Positions 1-10,499 of a DNA stretch of 64,000 bases are shown here, one piece after another (within the stretch, counting starts at the first letter, position 1; each line of letters opens with the position of its first letter). Source of the DNA: Diplonema papillatum (taxonomy: Eukaryota; Euglenozoa; Diplonemea; Diplonemida; Diplonemidae). A program made the translations under genes and the position numbers. Below the pieces are notes generated by a model. That model saw nothing but the letters and a program-made list of their open reading frames with translations. It was not told the DNA's origin and searched no databases. The DNA lies in assembly GCA_030068145.1 (NCBI GenBank), contig JAPJBO010000401.1:1-64000 (forward strand). Reading direction: 5' to 3'.

Positions 1-514
1 GGTGCTTATTAAGGGCTGTTACATGTTACGGATCGCGGTCAGGGGGTGCGGGTGGTGGTGGGGGGGGGGGACCCCCCCCCCCCCCTCCTGCATGGCTGGC
101 AGGTCACCCGGTGTCAAGCGACCGACTCCCCAACTGCCGCTGGCCAGGTCAGGCTGGCACGACAAAGGAGTTACGGAGGGCGGCAGCTTGGCAATGCCGA
201 CTTTGCGGAGGCATTCAACGGACGACGATCTGTCGCAGTGGACACAAGGAGCTGAGCCCTGCGCTCCTTCCCAAAAACGCCAAGCAGCTCCTTTCGCTTC
301 GCTGCGAGGTTATCCTTACCCTAATCTTGGCATCCGCGGAGTGCCCGTCCCGCGAGCGCTGTTCCAGAAACGGGCTAAAAAAACAAGAGTCGAGGGCCGA
401 GGAAACCTTTCGGTATTTAGTATGTACACTAAAACAAGGATTAATCATCTCTGCTCTCGGTAGCTATTTATTCCCGCAGGGAGCCTGAGATACAGTAAAT
501 ACACAACAACAAAC

Positions 515-943
515 ATGACGGATGCCGCCTTCTTCATTGAAGCTGTTGCAGACGGCACGTTTGGAGAGTGCGTTGAATGGAGTGAGGAAAGGGTGCTTGC
601 TCGTATCCGCGACTTGCGTGGTTCGCAAACACAGGACGCGCAAGCCTTTCAGGCTGAGCTTGCTGCCGCAAGCAACCCAAACTTGGGAATTAGCTCCAAC
701 AATGAAGGAGTGAAATTCTGTGTGTGGCACGACAAAGGAGTTACGGAGGACGGCAGCTTGGGCAATGCCGACGTTGCGGAGGCATTCAACGGACGACGAT
801 CTGCCGCAGTGGACACAAGCCTGCGTCCAACTTCTTCCCACGTTGCCACCTGGACACCGGGCAAAACGACACAGAATTTCACTCCTTCGTTGTTGGAGCT
901 AATTCCCAAGTTTGGGTTGCTTGCGGCAGCAAGCTCAGCCTGA
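515..943 (+). CDS. Hypothetical ORF in left arm of fold-back element
   Basis: This 142-residue open frame starts MTDAAFFIEAVADGTFGECV. Its first about 70 residues lie in the left arm and are repeated with the same start codon in the right arm on the other strand (649-1077, minus). The two frames converge and each runs across the loop into the opposite arm, so the second half of each product is antisense to the other's arm. I recognise no domain. It may be the first exon of a gene captured by the palindrome, or chance. Confidence 0.25.
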   Translation: MTDAAFFIEAVADGTFGECVEWSEERVLARIRDLRGSQTQDAQAFQAELAAASNPNLGISSNNEGVKFCVWHDKGVTEDGSLGNADVAEAFNGRRSAAVDTSLRPTSSHVATWTPGKTTQNFTPSLLELIPKFGLLAAASSA

Positions 944-1077
944 AAGGCTTGCGCGTCCTGTGTTTGCGAACCACGCAAGTCGCGGATACGAGCAAGCACC
1001 CTTTCCTCACTCCATTCAACGCACTCTCCAAACGTGCCGTCTGCAACAGCTTCAATGAAGAAGGCGGCATCCGTCAT
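649..1077 (-). CDS. Mirror copy of the fold-back ORF
   Basis: This is the right-arm counterpart of the 515-943 frame: 142 residues, with the same N-terminal half and nearly the same C-terminal half. The near identity reflects the palindrome, so it is not independent evidence of coding. Confidence 0.25.
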   Translation of the reverse strand: MTDAAFFIEAVADGTFGECVEWSEERVLARIRDLRGSQTQDAQAFQAELAAASNPNLGISSNNEGVKFCVVLPGVQVATWEEVGRRLVSTAADRRPLNASATSALPKLPSSVTPLSCHTQNFTPSLLELIPKFGLLAAASSA

Positions 1078-1586
1078 GTTTGTTGTTGTGTATTTACTGT
1101 ATCTCAGGCTCCCTGCGGGAATAAATAGCTACCGAGAGCAGAGATGATTAATCCTTGTTTTAGTGTACATACTAAATACCGAAAGGTTTCCTCGGCCCTC
1201 GACTCTTGTTTTTTTAGCCCGTTTCTGGAACAGCGCTCGCGGGACGGGCACTCCGCGGATGCCAAGATTAGGGTAAGGATAACCTCGCAGCGAAGCGAAA
1301 GGAGCTGCTTGGCGTTTTTGGGAAGGAGCGCAGGGCTCAGCTCCTTGTGTCCACTGCGACAGATCGTCGTCCGTTGAATGCCTCCGCAAAGTCGGCATTG
1401 CCCAAGCTGCCGCCCTCCGTAACTCCTTCGTGCCAGCCTGACCTGGCCAGCGGCAGTTGCGGAGTCGGTCGCTTGACACCGGGTGACCTGCCAGCCATGC
1501 AGGGGGGGGGGGGGGTCCCCCCCCCCCACCACCACCCGCACCCCCTGACCGCGATCCGTAACATGTAACAGCCCTTAATAAGCACC

Positions 1587-1810
1587 CTGGGGGGGGGGGG
1601 GGTCAGCCGGCTGATGGATGGATGGATGGTTCTTAACAAGATGCCTGGGTCGGTCAAAAATTTTATCCGACCAAATATTCGGAAAGCCCTGTCCTCAACG
1701 GATTCAAACGTGTCCTCAAAATCTCGAAACCGACCATTTTCGGACCTGCAGATGGAAATTTTCGGCAGAAATCCGAAAAAAGCCGAAATCTGTGACACTT
1801 TTTCGTGGAA
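1587..1810. other. G run and unassigned spacer
   Basis: A run of about 15 G directly follows the fold-back element, then a GGAT microsatellite near 1614-1630 and AT-rich sequence. I see no gene. Confidence 0.5.
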
Positions 1811-2147
1811 TGGGTGCTATTTTATTATTTTTTCCATTTTTGCATGCTTCTGAGGCACCTCTGGGTAGTTTGAGCCCAATACGTCTGTGTTCGTGAGCCT
1901 TTTGAGGGTCGGCGACCCCGGAATCGATCAGAATCTCGCCCAAAAGGGCGGAAATGATGAAAAATAGGTGCAAAAATGAGGGATCTGTCTGTGTTGGCAA
2001 AGAGCTAAATATCCTTTCGTCAACCAGAATCTGCCATGCATGATCCAGAATTCGCCTTTGTGGTCCATAATGCACCTCCCTGGCCCTTATTGCAACCTCT
2101 GCGGTTCAGATCCCCGTCTTCCGGGTCCAGAAACCACCCTCTGTGGG

Positions 2148-2375
2148 CCAGAATCCACCCTCCCTGGTTCAGAATTCACCCTCCCTGGTCCAGGATCCAC
2201 CCTCCCTGGACCAGAATCCACCCTCCCTGGTACGGAATGCACCCTCCCTGGTCCAGAATCCACCTTCCCTGGTTCAGAATTTTCCTTGGTGTCCACCTTC
2301 CTGGCCCAGAATCCACCTTCCCTGGTTCAGAATTTTCCTTGGTGTCCACCTTCCTGGTCCAGAATCCACCCACCT
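2148..2375. repeat. 21-bp minisatellite, short allele
   Basis: About eight units resembling CCAGAATCCACCCTCCCTGG, some degenerate, with a duplicated stretch ending TTTTCCTTGGTGTCC. It corresponds to the 54-unit array at 19820-20965. Confidence 0.9.
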
Positions 2376-2587
2376 CTCGTCCAGTGCTCGCTGTTGTTGA
2401 TTAACACACAGTGCTCTAGTCCCAAGGTTCTCCAAGCACCGGTTCGCCTCTGTGTTGTCGCAGCGTCCATTATGGGTTTCTTGTGGCTTTTTACGAGTTC
2501 CTGGTTAGTGTAAATTCGGCAACTTAGGCTTCATAGAGTGCTCCGTGGGGTTTTCAGCAGCATTTGACCCAGAACCGGGTCTAGTTC

Positions 2588-3046
2588 GGGTCTTGTCCGG
2601 GTTGGTCCGGGTATGGTCCGGGTATGGTCCGGGTATGGTCCGGGTTTGATCCAGGGTCATCCAAACAATAATAGCCACAAAAGACGGCAGAAGGGTCAGA
2701 CTGTGACCGGAATGACTCGGGAGGTGGTCATTTGTGCCCAGGAATGCTCCAAAAGTTTCTCGACACTATTTTCCCTCCAGATTTGGACCCGCTTGTAGCA
2801 ATTCTAGACTTGGCCCTGTTCTCAATCTTCTCCAAGAACCGATTCGCCTTAGTTGTCACAGCGTCCATTGTGGGTTTCTTGTGGCTTTGTACGAGTTCCT
2901 GGGTGGCGTAAATTCGGCAATTTGGGCTCAGTGGAGTGCTCCCTGGGGGTTTCACCAGCATTTGACCCAGAACCTGGTCTAGTTCGGGTCTAGTTCAGGT
3001 TGGTCCGGGTTGGTCCGGGTTGGTCCGGGTTGGTCCGGGTTTGGTC
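2588..3046. repeat. TGGTCCGGGT short tandem repeats within copy A
   Basis: Two short arrays of a 10-11-bp unit TGGTCCGGGT(A) occur at 2588-2650 and 2998-3046. Each lies just before a similar block containing GACGGCAGAAGGGTCAGACT, so the element has an internal duplication of about 400 bp. Confidence 0.75.
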
Positions 3047-3440
3047 CAGGGGCATCCAAACACCAAAAAACAGCCGGAAAAGACGGCAGAAGGGTCAGAC
3101 TGTGACAGGAATGACTCAGGATGTAGTCATTTGTACCCAGAAAAGCTCCAAAATTTTCTCTACACTGATTTTTCCTCCCGATTTGGGACTCTCTTTGTAG
3201 AAATTCTGGAAATCGGCTGATTTCGGACGTCTTGTCGAGGTGGGCGAAATCTCCATTTTTCACCATGCTTTCCGTCTCTTTCGCACTTCTGGGTGACTTT
3301 CTGATCAGCTTCTGGCTCACACGCCCTCGATAACCTCATCTGTACCGATTTTGAGGCTGAACAACACCCGCAAGGGGCCAAAAACTATGAAAAATGGTAA
3401 AAATAATAAAATAGACAAGATTTACACTAGGATCGGTAGG

Positions 3441-3514
3441 GCAGATCCCCTAGGGCCCTATAGGGCTATAGGGGGGGGGGGGGGGGGGGGGGGTAGGTAA
3501 GGGGCAAATACAAT
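3441..3514. repeat. CCCTAGGG motif and 21-G run
   Basis: The sequence CCCCTAGGGCCCTATAGGGC is followed by an uninterrupted run of about 21 G. The CCCTAGGG motif recurs at the ends of several TIR elements in the window. Confidence 0.6.
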
Positions 3515-3755
3515 ACAAACACAATCTGATTTGTTCTTCGCTTACACCACCGTGTGTTGTTTTCTCACTCAGGACTTTGACCTGTTGTGTTTGTGTGATT
3601 TGTCGTGTAGGGGTAGACCCGCATGACCTCACGTCCGTTCAACACGTGGTTCGGTAGTTACAGCACTTGGGTTCCCTTCTGTTCTTTGTCGGGCAGCATC
3701 GTCGAGAATTTCCTTTCAAAAAAAGCTGGCGCTTATGTAAAACAATCAACTGCAA
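3515..3755 (+). repeat. Dispersed repeat (GTAGGGGTAGACCCGCATG family)
   Basis: This block matches 58912-59135, and its middle part matches 6808-6885. The shared core includes TGTTTTCTCACTCAGGACTT and a TAGGGGTRGACCCGCATG motif. A shorter trace of the same motif is at 24727-24745. Confidence 0.75.
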
Positions 3756-3908
3756 ACGGCATACGCTGTAAGGATCATCAGGCGCAATTTCGTTCAGAAG
3801 CCTTGGGTCCGGCGCGTCGTCGCCCGATAGCAGCTCCCCGGTCCACACCTGTTTGGCTGCGACGGGCGCCGGTGCCGACTCCGCATCTTTGGAGGCACTG
3901 CCGCCCAT
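3639..3908 (-). CDS. Hypothetical protein N-terminus, possible myristoylation site
   Basis: The open frame begins MGGSASKDAESAPAPVAAKQ. Gly2 followed by Ser6 fits the general N-myristoylation pattern (MGxxxS). About 48 residues (to about 3765) are compositionally protein-like, after which the frame enters a dispersed repeat, so a splice site may lie near 3765. No family is recognised. It could be a first exon or a chance frame. Confidence 0.25.
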   Translation of the reverse strand: MGGSASKDAESAPAPVAAKQVWTGELLSGDDAPDPRLLNEIAPDDPYSVCRLQLIVLHKRQLFLKGNSRRCCPTKNRREPKCCNYRTTC

Positions 3909-5563
3909 GAGCCGGCGCCTTAATCACGGCTTCGCACGCTCTCCCCTTCCCGCCCTCCCCGAACCTGAAGTGGTGCTGGGGGGCGAAACGTATCAACGAA
4001 CGCAAACCGATGGGATAGTTTGGGTTAGTTTGGGTTATAACGCAAGAACCTGGGGGATCTAAATCGGAGTTGCCAACCTCCTCGCGGTGGTCCCCGTCCA
4101 CGTGCGCGAGCACGGCTAATGGCAACACGTGCACAGTGCGCTGCTCAGGGTAGTTGAAGCAGTAGTCCCGAGGGACGATTGTACGGATGCAATCCCTTAC
4201 TAAACCTGTGGCGTTAGTCTGCATCGCCGGCGTTGCCAGCCGCCAACACTGTAAATTTGTTGCATTAGTGTGATTGTCAGGCCTTCGACTACCCTGAACA
4301 ACGCACTATAGTGTTGTCAGCCGCCAACACTGTGTCTGGCTCCGTGTGTAGCAGGCTCGCAGAACAGCACGTTTTTTGAACAAGCACCTGTCATGCCCAT
4401 GAGGGAACTCGAGGGGGCCATATGAAGTTGGTGTGGTCCTCTTCGGCATGCTCCTCTGGCGCAGGCCCAGCCATTTGTTCGGCGGCGGTGTGCAGGTCCT
4501 GGGACACTGAGGAAACAGCGGGCCGCGGCAGGTTTTGGCGTAATGTTCGGGCTGAAACACTGCCTCTCACGCATGCTTGGTGTTGGCATCGAACATGGGG
4601 TCCTTTTCGGCATGCCGATGACTATCCCCATAAACGCAACGAGAGCAGACAATGGGGATTGAGTGGGGCTCACCAAACAGTCGAACGACTGATACCCTCA
4701 CGAAGAGCGGCTCGTGTCACCCTAAGCCTCTCCCCGACCAATGCTTCATGACAAGATGGTGTCCAGACGCTGACGCTTACTCCCCTCCTGACATCTCCCA
4801 CGCGGAGGTGCTACAGCCCTCCAAATGGGCCGTGTTCTCTCTCAATTCAGAACACAGCATGCTTGTGGATTCGGTGTAAAGAGCAAAAGAAGGAAGCTGG
4901 ACACATCGTGAGGAAGGCTGCGGCGAGCAAGGCTTCAACCTGCGCCAACCGTTCAAACGGAGAGTCGGTGTGCAAGAGAGAAAAGGACGGGGGGTGGTCC
5001 ACAGCGAGCGCAATGGAAACGCTCCAATTGATCCATTGCCGCGTGGATCCTACGATCCCTATGAGATCTGGGTAGCTCACTCGAGCTACCGTCTTTTCGA
5101 ATCACCCTTCAAGCTCAAGTCTGAGGTGCAGTCGTCTCAGGACGCGGCCACGGTGAGCCGTGGATGACTTCTTGAATGCCGACGCTGAGAAATCAGGTCA
5201 AGCGCGGGTAAACGGCCGGAGCAACTATAAATTTAGTAAGGCAACCAAATGCCTCGTCTTCTCTCATAAAGACGCATAGCTATAGCTCGGGGTTCTCTTA
5301 TTAAGAGGACTGGCGACGCGGGATAAACCGAGAGCTGACTCAAGGGATCCGAGTGATCGCTCTTCAGACTCCGCCCCCTTGTCCTTCGTGGAATACGTCG
5401 ATATGTCGATCAGGGTACCGGTGCTTCCGGCCCAACCGCCGCAGGACGTCACGCAGTTCGATTCATTTCATCCAAGGCAGAAGGGCCATGGCCATTCGGC
5501 CAGAAGTCTCCCGTTTGGGCCTTTCGCGCGTGAACGGATGCTCGGATTCGTCTGTTCGCTGTT
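3909..5563. other. Unassigned intergenic sequence
   Basis: I see no convincing gene. A 20-bp motif GTTGYCAGCCGCCAACACTG occurs twice (near 4231 and 4314). The complement of 4141-4190 resembles 54000-54045 (CCCTCGG.ACTAC and CCCTGAGCARCGCACTGTGC), so a small dispersed repeat is present. Confidence 0.4.
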
Positions 5564-5660
5564 CAGGCAGGGCATTAGTTCAGAGGTTCCTGGGGTTTGC
5601 AGATCTTGGCCGTTTGTGGGGGTGTGGTTTTGGGGGCGTTCTGGTCAACGCTGTTGTTTC
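5564..5660 (+). repeat. Dispersed repeat shared with 57.9 kb
   Basis: It matches 57886-57985, including GGGCATTAGTT.AGAG.TTCTGGGGTTTGCAGAT and TGGTTTTGGGGGCGT. No coding meaning is seen. Confidence 0.7.
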
Positions 5661-5866
5661 CGTGACTCGGGGCAGTGCGTTGTCCAAAGTAACCGGTGCT
5701 GGTATCACATGGACGCCCTCCAGCGCCCCGGCGCCAACGTGCGCACCGTTGTAAATACCACTCCATCCCACCTATGTTTCCTGGAAACGCTGTGTTTTGC
5801 GTTTTCCGCCAACTCTTATATGTTTCCCCCGGTCTGAGTCTGCGAACGTGAACTAATCCCCCGAGT

Positions 5867-6667
5867 TCAGGACGCGGCGAACAGCTCCCGCCGCAGCTTC
5901 TCCTTGTTCTTCGTGTAGTGGTACTCGATTTGCTGGTCAGTAAACCGGTGCTCCTTGCCGAACTGCACGACGTCCCGCAGCTCGACCCACTTCTTCCACG
6001 GCCACGACGCCCATGGGTCGTTGGGCCCGTGCATGACCTTGCACAGCTGCGCTTCCGTCGTCTGTCCCAGGGCCAGCGCCTCTTGCAAAACGACCTTCGC
6101 CCGCGCCTCCTCGTCGTCCGAAATCAGCCGCGGCGCCGGCTCCGGGGGCACCGTGCATTCGAACGGCAGGTCCACCACGAGCACACACCGCAGCGAGAAC
6201 CAGGCGCCGAACACCTTGTGGATGCACAGGTGCGTAGCGTGGTCCAGATACGCCAATCCCGAGCACTCGGCCGCCCGCTGCAGCGGGACTAGCTTGCCTT
6301 CGACGGTGCGGCTGGACCAAAAGTACTCGTGCCGGATGCCGTCCGCTGTCATCGTCCGTTCCCCGGCGTCCACGAGACACCGCTTCGTGAAAGCGTCGAA
6401 GGGGTGGTCCAGCGACGCCTCTCCTCGACCCTCCTCCGCCTGCTTATACCACTCCGTGAACTTCGGCCACACCGCTTTGCTGTTGCCGACCACGATGGCC
6501 GTGCACCGGTCGCCCCTCGCAAACGAGGGCAACTTCAGCACCTTTTCAGCCGCCTCGGCGGGCAGCGTGTCGACCCAGTCGTTGTACCACTTGCACGCAA
6601 ACGGGTACACCACGTCGAACCCCTTTTCGGCGGCGGCTTCCGCGAACCTTTCGATGGTCGGCCGCAT
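5867..6667 (-). CDS. MMACHC/CblC-like cobalamin-processing protein
   Basis: This is a 266-residue single-exon protein resembling the vertebrate cobalamin trafficking protein MMACHC (282 residues in human), which removes the upper ligand from incoming B12 and hands cob(II)alamin on for methionine synthase and methylmalonyl-CoA mutase. Matching blocks are GFDVVYPFACKWYN at about 17-29, where the human protein has a similar YPF..WYN segment; CIHKVFGAWFSLR at about 148-160, corresponding to the human CIHPRFGGWF segment whose His contacts cobalamin (His150 here); and a C-terminal FTDQQIEYHYTKNKEKLRREL helix. I chose the MRPTIERF start at 6667 because the longer frame upstream is repeat-like and adds 44 residues outside the family's usual length. 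Homology is from motif recall, not a search. A gene for B12 use fits a B12-dependent alga. Confidence 0.85.
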   Translation of the reverse strand: MRPTIERFAEAAAEKGFDVVYPFACKWYNDWVDTLPAEAAEKVLKLPSFARGDRCTAIVVGNSKAVWPKFTEWYKQAEEGRGEASLDHPFDAFTKRCLVDAGERTMTADGIRHEYFWSSRTVEGKLVPLQRAAECSGLAYLDHATHLCIHKVFGAWFSLRCVLVVDLPFECTVPPEPAPRLISDDEEARAKVVLQEALALGQTTEAQLCKVMHGPNDPWASWPWKKWVELRDVVQFGKEHRFTDQQIEYHYTKNKEKLRRELFAAS

Positions 6668-6729
6668 TTTCTTCTTCTCCTCTCCTTCCCCTAGGTGCGC
6701 TGCCCCTGCGCAGAGAGAGGCCTGGCAAG

Positions 6730-7052
6730 ATGGTTGAAGTATGTCAATAGTAAAACAGTGGTGTCGCCTGAGGGAGGTAATCTCAGGGCCGCCGCCCACG
6801 TGGTTAAGCAGGTTGTTGTTTCACTCAGGACTTCGTTCCCTTGTGTTTGTGTGTCGTGGCGTGTAGGGGTGGACCCGCATGCCGCCCCTAGCGAACGAGG
6901 GGAGCTTCAGCACCTTGCACCTGAGACGGGGCAATCTCAGGGTCGCCCACGTGATAAAGCCGTTAAGCACGGGTAAGTTTTGAGTACACGCACGACCACA
7001 TGGATCAGCGTGCACGTCAAGCCATTAAGCAGCGGCCGCCGGCATGAAATTC
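6730..7052 (+). repeat. Dispersed repeat upstream of the MMACHC-like gene
   Basis: The two halves (6730-6815 and 6925-7052) share ATCTCAGGGYCGCC..CCACGT and GCGGCYGCCGGC with 15738-15872; a piece recurs at 7745-7790. Between them lies a copy of the ACCCGCATG repeat and, at 6885-6919, a short stretch nearly matching MMACHC codons 42-51. Confidence 0.65.
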
Positions 7053-8539
7053 CTAGGGTCCCGGGCGGGGGGTTTCGTACGCACTGGGGAACTTTTATTG
7101 AGCACATGTACCACCCGGATTGGCATGCACTTTCTTTCGAGTACATGTGGGGTTAACGGGGCTAAGCGATCTTGCAAATCTGATGCAAATTCCGAGTTCA
7201 AGTGCGAGCACGCTCGTTTCTACCTTTCGAGGGCACCGGTTTGCCTCCCACCCGGCCTACCTCGTTGCTGCGGTTGTCAGCGCCGTGGCGAAGGGGAGTT
7301 CTTCCTCGTACGCCGCGAATCGCGTTTTGTCCCGGTCTCTTCGTGTTGCCGAGCGCAGAGGGATTGTCCTGCGCCCTGACGGGGTGTCCGGCGGACAGCT
7401 GGCGGACCCGTACACGCGGGGGACCTCGTTGCCTCGGTTCCCGACGCAACTTCCGCTCCCGCGGTCACGTGCCACACCATTTGACTTGTTTTGATGTGTT
7501 CTCGGGAAAGGTCAACGCGGTAGCGGTGACCACGAGAACACATACAGGTGGGTGGAGAGAGGTCCCTGGGTCTGCTAAGGCGTGACTAACCCCGTCCCTG
7601 TCGCTCCCAGGGAGCCACCCCGGAACTAGCCTAGCCCACCTGACGGTGGAAACCCACACCCTTCCAACCGGCCTACCTCGTGCGGCGATGGGGCCTTCGG
7701 TCTTGTCGGTGAGGAGGTTGTCGCCGCGTGTGGAAGTTCCGGTCGTTGAGCAAGCGGCCGCCGGCATGAAATTCCCAGGGCCCCTCCGGCGTCTTGGCTT
7801 GATCTACCACATTCCGGGTGGGATCGCCACTTGTTACGGTGCAGCTACGGAGCAGCAGGACACCTTTGTCCAGGTGAGTAGCGTCACCTCCCCGACGCGA
7901 GCTGATTGCCGGATGGATGCGGGCAACTGCACCTTTGTACCACAGACACCCTCTGGGTGCTTCCAGGTTACGCGCAATCGGGGGTTTGCAACACGATGAT
8001 TAAGAGAGAGAGAGAGACGAGTTAGAGTGCAGGGACCATCTCTCCGAGGAGTATCCGGTCGCCCCACTACTTTTATCTTAATATCAAAAGCCCGCACCCA
8101 CGCGGCGTTGACTGTGGCTGGTCGTTGTAAGGGTTGCCTTGATGCTACTTTGATCAAACTCACACTAACCCGAAACCACTTGTTACGATACGGCTCGCGT
8201 TAAGACGAGAAGAACGGCCAGGTAAATTAAAAGAACGGAAGGGGAAGGGGAAGGCCGTGGAGAAGCAGGAGATAGGTGCTGGTTCTTCCCACCCCCCACC
8301 CGCCCCACTCATGTGATAAAAAAAGGAAACCGTAGAGAGAAGGATACTTTTTTTTCTGTTTTGAAGTAATACAGGGCATGATAGACGGGGGGGGTGGGGA
8401 AGGGGAATACCTGAGAAAATAGACAAATTGGTGCATGCCCGCTGCAGCTGAGCCGCCTTTCGTCTATTTTCGGACGGGAGACACTTTGACCTTTTCGACA
8501 TCAAAAGGAGAGGTGCCACACACCAGACCCATCCGTCGT
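7053..8539. other. Repeat-rich intergenic sequence
   Basis: No gene is supported. Dispersed families here are 7507-7640, whose reverse complement recurs at 22310-22440 and partly at 58855-58895 (core GCGGTAGCGGTGACCACGAG), and 7996-8080, an AG microsatellite followed by GTTAGAGTGCAGGGACCATC that recurs at 26748-26825 and 59175-59240. The remainder shows only short frames. Confidence 0.6.
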
Positions 8540-8740
8540 GAACCGTGACTCTGCCTCAAGAAAGACAGGCGCTTCGTTTTGTTTGTGCGTGCCGGTTGAT
8601 CGGTTTCCCACTTGAATTCTACCCTGTCATTTTCAGGTAGGGAATCCTGATCAAACCATCAAAACACGCTGCCTACGTCTTTTTAGCCTGCACAATACAT
8701 TGAAAGGGCATCCCGCAAGATTGTTAGTACTAAAAGTCAA
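8540..8740 (+). repeat. Dispersed repeat, 200 bp (GACAGGCGCTTCG family)
   Basis: It begins near AAGACAGGCGCTTCGTTTTG and ends near CAAGATTGTTAGTACTAAAA. Other copies are 58250-58440 (plus), 25683-25880 (minus) and a fragment at 13205-13250 (minus). Confidence 0.8.
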
Positions 8741-9145
8741 TGCCTGAAGGCGCCGCCCTCGGTGGCTGCGCAGCTACAGGATAGGTCGCTGTCTTGCGTA
8801 TATTGTGGTTTAGAGGTTCGGTGTTTTAGGGTCTCCGGTTGACCATTGAGGCTGGGAGTCGGGTAGTGAAAGGGATGTAGGCTTAATTACACACGCTAAC
8901 TACGGCTAGCCAAGTTGGTAACTGATGCAACCGACTTTCTTCTTTTATAAGCGCTTGCACCCGACACGAAACGGAGTTGCAGCGTGTTTTCGCCTGTCGT
9001 AGTTTGGGCTCGTCTTGCGTTAGCAGGGAGGGGGAAAGGGGGGGGGGGGGGGTGGAGTCAATCTTTCAGAGTGAAAGTTTTTGCACGCAAAATGAGTACA
9101 ACACTATGCTAGCCTTTCATCCAAAATACTCGGAGGGACCGCAAA
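8741..9145. other. Unassigned sequence
   Basis: No gene is seen. A motif TTTTAGGGTCTCCGGTTGAC (8829-8848) recurs in related form at 11408-11427 and 25889-25906. A run of G is at 9038-9052. Confidence 0.4.
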
Positions 9146-9390
9146 TTGCTTTTTTCGACGGAGGCTAGAGGGGGAGAAAATACTCGACGGGCTGCCTTGT
9201 GCTTACTTCGAAGGAGGCGAGAGGGGAGAAAACAATACGACCACAAAGTGGGTCTTTTTTTTTTTGCTGAATGCTTGCGCCCGCCACTAAACCCAGATTT
9301 ACCTGTGTTTCGTGCGGGAGTTTTCGCCTTTGAGAATAGACTCCCGGTGCGATAGTGGGGAGTCATCGGCATGCTGATGAGTACCGCACT
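9146..9390 (+). repeat. Dispersed repeat (CGCCCGCCACTRAACCCAGA family)
   Basis: This block is the reverse complement of 58435-58620; 13128-13200 is a partial copy. It ends with a near-palindrome around TCATCGGCATGCTGATGA (9363-9380). Confidence 0.7.
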
Positions 9391-9970
9391 TTTGAGATTT
9401 CGCAACAGGCAGCCTCCTCAAGTATTTCCTACTGCAGCAGGTGCCAAAATACAAAAACAGTGCACCTACAGAATGGGAACTTTCTTGATAAACGCTTTTT
9501 GCCCGGCGCTGAGCCCAGACTTCTGTGTTTCGGGTGGGCAAAAAGCACCTTCGAGATTTTGCAACTGTGCACTGTGTGGGCTACAGCACGTTTCCCCTCC
9601 TTCGAGATCTTGCAACCGGCAGCCTCCTCGAGTCTTTCCTACAAAGCAGGTCATTCAAGGAGAAGGAACGCAATAAAATCGACTATTGGACAGGCCTACT
9701 TTCGATGAGCCGCGGAGCGCGCACAGGCTTACGCGCCCCGTCTTTTTTTCCTTTTTTTTTTTTTTTAGACTGTTTCAGAGTTTATCAGCGTACTAGCTCT
9801 GACCTCGACCCCCGAGCCCGGAACTGGTAAACTGGTCTGTATCCAGATTTTGTGCACAGGGGGAGGGCAGACACCCCCGTTCGGCAACGAATGCCTGCAG
9901 AGCGAAGTCGTACCGGATAGCGGTGGGATGGTGGACAAAGAACGAAGAAAGCCATACGCCTGCTACGGGA
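9391..9970. other. Repeat-derived intergenic sequence
   Basis: A motif GCAACMGGCAGCCTCCTCRAG occurs twice (near 9402 and 9612). There is a T run at 9746-9766. No gene is supported. Confidence 0.4.
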
Positions 9971-10493
9971 AACGAAGGGACGAGTGGGCCAACAACAGTG
10001 TCAGTGAAGGGACGAGTGGGCCAACAACAGTGTCAGTGAAGGGACGAGTGGGCCAACAACAGTGTCAGTGAAGGGACGAGTGGGCCAACAACAGTGTCAG
10101 TGAAGGGACGAGTGGGCCAACAACAGTGTCAGTGAAGGGACGAGTGGGCCAACAACAGCGTCAGTGAAGGGACGAGTGGGCCAACAACAGTGTCAGTGAA
10201 GGGACGAGTGGGCCAACAACAGTGTCAGTGAAGGGACGAGTGGGCCAACAACAGTGTCAGTGAAGGGACGAGTGGGCCAACAACAGTGTCAGTGAAGGGA
10301 CGAGTGGGCCAACAACAGTGTCAGTGAAGGGACGAGTGGGCCAACAACAGCGTCAGTGAAGGGACGAGTGGGCCAACAACAGTGTCAGTGAAGGGACGAG
10401 TGGGCCAACAACAGTGTCAGTGAAGGGACGAGTGGGCCAACAACAGTGTCAGTGAAGGGACGAGTGGGCCAACAACAGTGTCAGTGAAGGGCT
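9971..10493. repeat. 32-bp tandem array, about 16 units
   Basis: The unit begins GAAGGGACGAGTGGGCCAAC and is nearly invariant; two units carry GCGTCA in place of GTGTCA. It abuts the end of a hAT transposase fragment. Confidence 0.95.
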
Positions 10494-10499
10494 TGGGTT

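Larger units (their letters stand above)
1..1586. mobile_element. Fold-back (palindromic) element
   Basis: Bases 1-718 recur as the reverse complement at about 876-1586, leaving a loop of about 157 bases. The outer ends match (GGTGCTTATTAAGGGCTGTT at base 1, its complement ending at 1586). The arms differ mainly in the length of G/C runs near 60-85 and 1501-1530 and by a few bases. The loop (726-820) is a third, direct copy of arm bases 156-250. This architecture suits a fold-back transposon or a palindromic rearrangement. The left edge coincides with the window edge, so the element could continue outward. No transposase is recognisable. Confidence 0.8.
1811..3440. mobile_element. TIR element with 21-bp minisatellite, copy A (5' truncated)
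   Basis: This stretch is collinear with 19456-22049, with only scattered substitutions outside the minisatellite. It lacks the outer left TIR that copy B has, but keeps the right TIR sequence (3395-3440, reading AAAATAGACAAGATTTACAC). The minisatellite is much shorter here. Short frames inside have no recognisable domain, so this looks like a non-autonomous DNA element. Confidence 0.75.
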
